DNA from: Candidatus Poseidoniaceae archaeon
Lineage (GTDB): Archaea; Thermoplasmatota; Poseidoniia; Poseidoniales; Poseidoniaceae
Reading direction: 5' to 3'
Length of the DNA: 5,799 nt
Assembly (NCBI GenBank): GCA_013330285.1
Contig: DUIP01000229.1
Span: 1 to 5,799, forward strand
Shown here: in pieces, positions 5,799-5,799 of the stretch
Numbering within the stretch: the first letter of the stretch is position 1
Layout: each line of letters starts with the position of its first letter
Notes under the pieces: model-generated
Database searches by the model: none
Seen by the model: only the letters and a program-made list of their open reading frames with translations
Told to the model about the DNA's origin: nothing
Program-made: the position numbers and the translations under genes

Positions 5799-5799
5799 C

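Noticed and set aside
1..5799. CRISPR array, tRNA, insertion sequence or integrase
   Set aside because: I saw no regularly spaced repeats, cloverleaf-like sequence, transposase motif or paired terminal repeats. The only notable DNA repeat is the 16-mer pair, which is in coding frame.

Overview
This window looks archaeal, and I think it most likely comes from a marine planktonic euryarchaeon such as Marine Group II (Candidatus Poseidoniales). That assignment is inferred from gene content. The evidence is an acidic extracellular Ig/cadherin-like protein with a C-terminal membrane anchor, a pilin-like pair resembling haloarchaeal DUF7266/DUF7289-type families, and archaeal-style Shine-Dalgarno sequences (GGAGATGAT, GGAGGCGAT). 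Base composition is balanced, unlike the high GC of haloarchaea. No rRNA, tRNA or marker gene is present to confirm the taxon.

Layout: four protein genes fill almost the whole window. On the + strand, the 3' part of a large surface protein (cut by the left edge, ends at 1261) is followed after 57 bp by a complete 841-residue gene (1319-3844). Its product joins an N-terminal winged helix, a STAND-class NTPase, a second winged helix and about seven TPR-like repeats. On the - strand, a gene entering from the right edge (5798 down to 4317) encodes a beta-rich extracellular protein. It overlaps by ATGA a 157-residue pilin-like membrane protein (4320-3847). The two gene pairs converge, and their stop codons are only 2 bp apart.

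How they may work together: both pairs include envelope or surface components. The winged-helix/STAND/TPR protein has the architecture of a large ligand- or partner-gated transcription regulator, so it may control the surface protein beside it, the pilin-like pair, or something elsewhere. No operator or partner can be proved from the sequence. The - strand pair is very probably translationally coupled and may form part of a pilus-like or envelope assembly.

The points most worth a second look are the regulator's domain architecture, the pilin-like pair, the W-rich cytoplasmic tail of the surface protein, and an exact 16-nt match encoding WVPDP in both the surface protein and the - strand extracellular protein. 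I found no CRISPR array, insertion sequence, integrase, tRNA or origin.
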